Origin: DASTSN01 sp035760665
GTDB taxonomy: Bacteria; Bacteroidota; Bacteroidia; Chitinophagales; Chitinophagaceae
DNA length: 7,491 bases
Direction of reading: 5' to 3'
Assembly (NCBI GenBank): GCA_035760665.1
Contig: DASTSN010000020.1
Coordinates: 1 to 7,491 of the forward strand
Positions within the stretch are counted from its first letter, which is position 1, and each line of letters starts with the position of its first letter. Below the pieces are notes generated by a model. The model saw nothing but the letters and a program-made list of their open reading frames with translations, was not told the DNA's origin and searched no databases. Made by a program: the position numbers and the translations under genes. Positions 4,291 through 7,491 of the stretch are shown in pieces.

Positions 4291-5394
4291 ATGAATAACA
4301 GCCTTACCGCAAAGCCGCATTACCTTATATTGGATGGATTACGGGGCGTTGCAGCCATTATCGTTATAACCGTTCACCTGACAGAGCCGCTAGGAACCGG
4401 GCACCTGGATATTCTTGTCAACCACGGCTACCTGGCTGTTGACTTTTTCTTTCTGCTGTCAGGCTTTGTGATCGGCTATGCTTATGACGACCGCTGGCAT
4501 AAAATGACCGTGGGCACTTTCTTTAAGCGCAGGATCGAACGGCTTCAACCGACGGTGGTGTTAGGGATGACCCTCGGGGCAATCGGGTTCTATTTTACAG
4601 ACTCGACGATCTGGCCGCTCATCCATACCATTCCGCTGTGGAAAATGCTGCTGGTGATGCTCATCGGTTATACTATTCTGCCCGTTCCCTTATCCATGGA
4701 TATACGGGGTTGGGAAGAAATGCACCCGCTCAATAGCGTAGGCTGGTCACTGTTCTTCGAATACATTGCCAATATCCTGTACGCCATCGGCATCAGGAAG
4801 CTCTCAAAAACAGCGCTGGGTATTCTGGTGTTAATTGCGGCCATAGCGCTCGCTCATCTGGCCATTACCAACGGGGATGTCAGCGGCGGCTGGACACTAA
4901 ACACAGAGCAGGTACGCGTGGGTATTACCCGGACGATATACCCCTTCTTTGCAGGTCTGTTGCTTTCACGGATAGCTAAACCTACCCGCATTAAGTATGC
5001 CTTTTTATGGTGCAGCCTCCTGGTCGCCCTCGTCTTATATATGCCGCGCATAGGCGGCGCCGAGCATATTTGGATGAATGGCGTCTATGAATCAGTATGT
5101 ATAATCATTATTTTTCCGCTCATTGTTTACATGGGCGCCAGCGGAATGGTACATACTGAAACTGAACGAAGAATATGCAAATTCCTGGGTGATATATCTT
5201 ATCCGCTTTACCTGGTGCATTATCCACTGGTATATTTTTACGTTGCCTGGATCAGCAATCATAAGGGAGTAACCATCGTGCAGGCCTGGCCTTATGCGTT
5301 ATTAATCTTGACAGGTAGTATTATTCTGGCGTATGCAAGTTTGAAATGGTATGATGAGCCGGTTCGCAAATGGCTGCGGAAAAAGCTAGGATAA
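4291..5394 (+). CDS. Acyltransferase family 3 membrane protein (OafA/YrhL-like)
   Basis: This 367-residue protein has the full pattern of the acyltransferase-3 family, multi-helix inner-membrane enzymes that move acetyl or other acyl groups onto sugars of surface polysaccharides or other envelope acceptors. Residues 14-30 carry L-D-G-L-R-G-V-A-A and the putative catalytic His29. Y47-Y63 holds A-V-D-F-F-F-L-L-S-G-F-V-I-G, a family hallmark, followed by K-R-R-I-E-R-L-Q-P (79-87). N148-E157 has S-V-G-W-S-L-F-F-E, and G300-H310 has D-I-S-Y-P-L-Y-L-V-H. About ten hydrophobic segments are visible, and the C-terminus is basic (R-K-W-L-R-K-K). Length is typical for the family, so the gene looks intact. 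The acceptor cannot be read from sequence and no polysaccharide genes are adjacent. It converges on the receptor gene with 52 bp between stops and no clear terminator. Confidence 0.93.
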   Translation: MNNSLTAKPHYLILDGLRGVAAIIVITVHLTEPLGTGHLDILVNHGYLAVDFFFLLSGFVIGYAYDDRWHKMTVGTFFKRRIERLQPTVVLGMTLGAIGFYFTDSTIWPLIHTIPLWKMLLVMLIGYTILPVPLSMDIRGWEEMHPLNSVGWSLFFEYIANILYAIGIRKLSKTALGILVLIAAIALAHLAITNGDVSGGWTLNTEQVRVGITRTIYPFFAGLLLSRIAKPTRIKYAFLWCSLLVALVLYMPRIGGAEHIWMNGVYESVCIIIIFPLIVYMGASGMVHTETERRICKFLGDISYPLYLVHYPLVYFYVAWISNHKGVTIVQAWPYALLILTGSIILAYASLKWYDEPVRKWLRKKLG

Positions 5395-5446
5395 GGAGTA
5401 TGGGCTAACGTTGCACCAGCCTGAGAAATCGATGCCAGGTAATGGA

Positions 5447-7491
5447 TCATAACTTTAACACCACTCCAATTAAATATTGCCTGTACGTGTAGGTTTTTTC
5501 AATAACGGGCTTCCCTTTCTCCAACTGTTCTGGTATACCTGTAACAGCGCTGTTCATATAAATAACAGGCGTTGCATTCAACAGGTTGTTCACTTTGGCA
5601 AAAATACGCCAATGGCGGTTCAGTGTTTTTTCCATCGAAAGATTTAATGTGGTGTAACCCTTTTGCCAGTTATCCATATTATACCACCCTGAAATATTTT
5701 CAATACGCTTACCCGTGTAAAAGCCCGTCAATTGTGTGGTATAGCCCCATCGCGGTATACGGTAACTCACACTGATATTGGCAATATGCTGTGATTGCCC
5801 CTGCAACGGGCGTTTTTGCAAACGCGTTACAGTTACAATATCCGAAGAAGCGTTGCCAGGGACTTCCCGCTGTTTATATTTTTTACTTTGCGTGATATGT
5901 GATGATGTAAACGTATAGTTGCCCGCAATACCAATATTTCCAACGTTCTTCACTAAAGAGATATCCAACCCGTAATTGTATGCCGTACCAAAATTCCGTA
6001 ACTGCTCAGTGATTTTTGTTGCGGGTGTGTAAGACAGGCCGCCGCTTGGTACAGGGTATAAAGTATCGCTCGCATTCAGCAATGATTTTTCATAGGGATT
6101 TTTTATTTGCTTGTAAAAAGCCGTCACCTGCAACTCGTCCAGTATTTCAGGCATATACAGCTCGTAACGCAAATCCAAATTGTTTGCCGTACTGTGCTTC
6201 AAAAATGGATTGCCGGCAACAGTGTAATCATCATAACTCATATTGAAGAAAGTAATGTCGTACAACGCCGGACGGCTGATAGCCTTGTAGTAAGAAAACC
6301 GCAGATTTTGCTTTTCGTTTAATGCATAACGCAGGTGCAAAGAGGGCAACCAATCTGTATAGCTGATTTTTACCTGCTGTCCTAAACCGTCTACCGGCGG
6401 CGCAGATGATGTTACCAATTGGTGGGTATGCTCATTGCGGATGCCCGTTACAATATCCATTTTCTTTAAATGAAAATCCAATTCGCCAAAGAAGGCAGAA
6501 ATATTCTCTTTGGCAGTGTAGGTTCCGGGTGTGTTCACGTTGCCCAAAGGGTTTTATGGGCCATCATTGTTGTACCAGACAGCGTGGTAAATATCCGTAT
6601 AGGGTTGCCCACCCGGTTGAGTATAAGCAGGGTTAAAAATATACTGGTTGTAAAAATTATCGCGGCTGCGGTATTGCAATAATGTTCCTGCTTTTAGTTT
6701 TAACTGCTGAATTTTTTCAGGCCTGTAAACCAGCTTGGCAGACAAATCTTTTTCCTTTTCTGAATTATGCATCCATACCCGGTTCATGGGGGCAAGCAAA
6801 ACGGGCGTTTGCTTTATGTTTCCGTCGGCGCCCGATATACGTCCGGTATTGGCGCCGTACTCCGCCCAGTCGGGGTAACCACCGTAAGCATTGGAATAAA
6901 TCGTTGCCCAGTTCAGAAACAATGCGTCATTAATTTGATGATTGCCCTGTATATTAACATGATATAACGACTGGTAGTGCAGCCGCGATCTTTGCGAAAA
7001 AGCAATCCGCCCAGTGCCGGGACCGGTGCGGCCTTCCGCCAGGCTCGTATCTATCCAGTCACGCGCTTCCCTGTCCCTCTTCCATGTATAAAATTGATTG
7101 ATACGAAAACAATTCCGGCTATTCAAATGATAGTCGACTTGCGTATATACATTCCGCCTATCACTATTATTAGAATATTCACGTTGGGTAAAATCAGTAA
7201 TGCCGGGTACATTGTTCAACTGCGGTTCATTGTTCTGAACGATGAAAAAACTATTGGAACCTTCTTTAATATGCTGCATACCTGCATTTACCACCACCCC
7301 TAATTTTCCATCCAAAAATTTCCTGCCCCAAAATATATTTGCCAACATATCGGGACTGGGATGAACCTGCCGGAACGATAGATTATCCTTTGTGAAATCG
7401 CTGCCTTTAGCATAATATCCCGATCCATATTTCTCGTATGGCGACCGGCGCTGTACCACTTTACTATCAAACGAAAGAAAAGGCCGCTCAA
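5447..7491 (-). pseudogene. TonB-dependent outer-membrane receptor, interrupted by an in-frame TAA and partial at 5' end
   Basis: The frame is open at the right edge (first full codon 7489-7487), so the N-terminal part, where signal peptide and plug would lie, is outside the window. About 312 codons run to a TAA at 6556-6554, then 368 more codons follow in the same frame to the TGA at 5449-5447. Both halves are beta-barrel sequence: alternating aromatic strands such as Y-T-Q-V-D-Y-H-L before the stop; after it E-N-I-S-A-F-F-G-E-L, G-I-R-N-E, S-R-P-A-L-Y near 6277, and A-G-N-P-F-L-K near 6214, followed by N-N-L-D-L-R-Y-E. The last residues Y-L-I-G-V-V-L-K-L fit a terminal barrel strand. The style is that of the large receptor group with S-R-P and G-N-P-x-L-K motifs. 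Such receptors import substrates across the outer membrane using TonB energy; the substrate is unknown. The apparent second start (TTG at 6547) lies mid-barrel and is not a real gene start. A nonsense mutation is likeliest, a base error possible. Confidence 0.85.
6554..6556 (-). other. In-frame premature TAA stop in the TonB-dependent receptor
   Basis: On the minus strand the context reads N-N-D-G-P, stop, N-P-L-G-N-V. No frame change occurs across the stop, so a single substitution, for example from a TAT or TAC tyrosine codon, would explain it. Confidence 0.85.

Noticed and set aside
5447..6547. Separate gene starting at TTG 6547
   Set aside because: The start is in the middle of receptor barrel sequence and in frame with the upstream part, so it is the 3' half of one interrupted gene.
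5572..7303. Plus-strand open frames across the receptor region
   Set aside because: All are antisense shadows with no domain or supporting context.
7300..7491. Minus-strand 63-codon frame at the right edge
   Set aside because: It is another frame of the receptor region; the receptor frame continues to the edge with good barrel sequence.

Overview
The window looks like Bacteroidota chromosome, most likely a Chitinophaga-like member of the Chitinophagaceae. Three things point there: a TonB-dependent receptor with a Bacteroidota-style barrel, starts without Shine-Dalgarno sequences, and several good matches to the Bacteroidota -7 promoter box TAnnTTTG. The stretch from 1 to about 4290 is accessory in character: small genes, orphan families, an AT-rich gene and long non-coding gaps. 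The stretch from 4291 to 7491 looks like ordinary chromosome carrying two convergent envelope genes.

Left part (1-890). A SymE-like toxin gene on the minus strand runs off the left edge; it is partial at its 3' end and encodes at least 90 residues. It is divergent from a small XRE-family repressor (503-862). Between them is a perfect 17-bp inverted repeat that touches the symE start codon, plus a third half-site. This suggests a toxin/regulator pair sharing an operator. A hairpin with U-tracts suited to both directions closes the repressor gene.

Middle part (909-2335). Two minus-strand genes of no known function lie in tandem: a 257-residue soluble protein (1208-1981) followed by a 69-residue hydrophobic protein (949-1158), separated by a strong GC hairpin. 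Divergent from them is a 70-residue helix-turn-helix-like protein (2123-2335). Back-to-back -7 boxes lie between the divergent genes, and an imperfect 20-25 nt direct repeat brackets the two minus-strand genes. I know of no described function for this three-gene cassette; it is the best candidate here for an undescribed system.

Non-coding RNA and HNH-like gene (2336-3352). A perfect -7 box (2426-2433) and a strong intrinsic terminator (2577-2609) bracket about 170 nt with no protein. This is a probable small RNA, and its 5' half resembles a tracrRNA. About 215 nt further on is an AT-rich 175-residue protein with an HNH-like zinc motif and a possibly truncated C-terminus.

Gap (3353-4290). About 940 bp with no convincing gene. 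It contains a perfect 7-bp hairpin and a 14-bp near-repeat (TTAGTGGACnCTGT, two copies 412 bp apart), and may be decayed mobile DNA.

Right part (4291-7491). A complete membrane acyltransferase-3 protein (4291-5394) converges on a TonB-dependent receptor gene (5447 to beyond 7491). The receptor carries an in-frame TAA at 6554-6556, with coherent receptor sequence in the same frame on both sides, so it is a nonsense-interrupted gene or a sequencing error.
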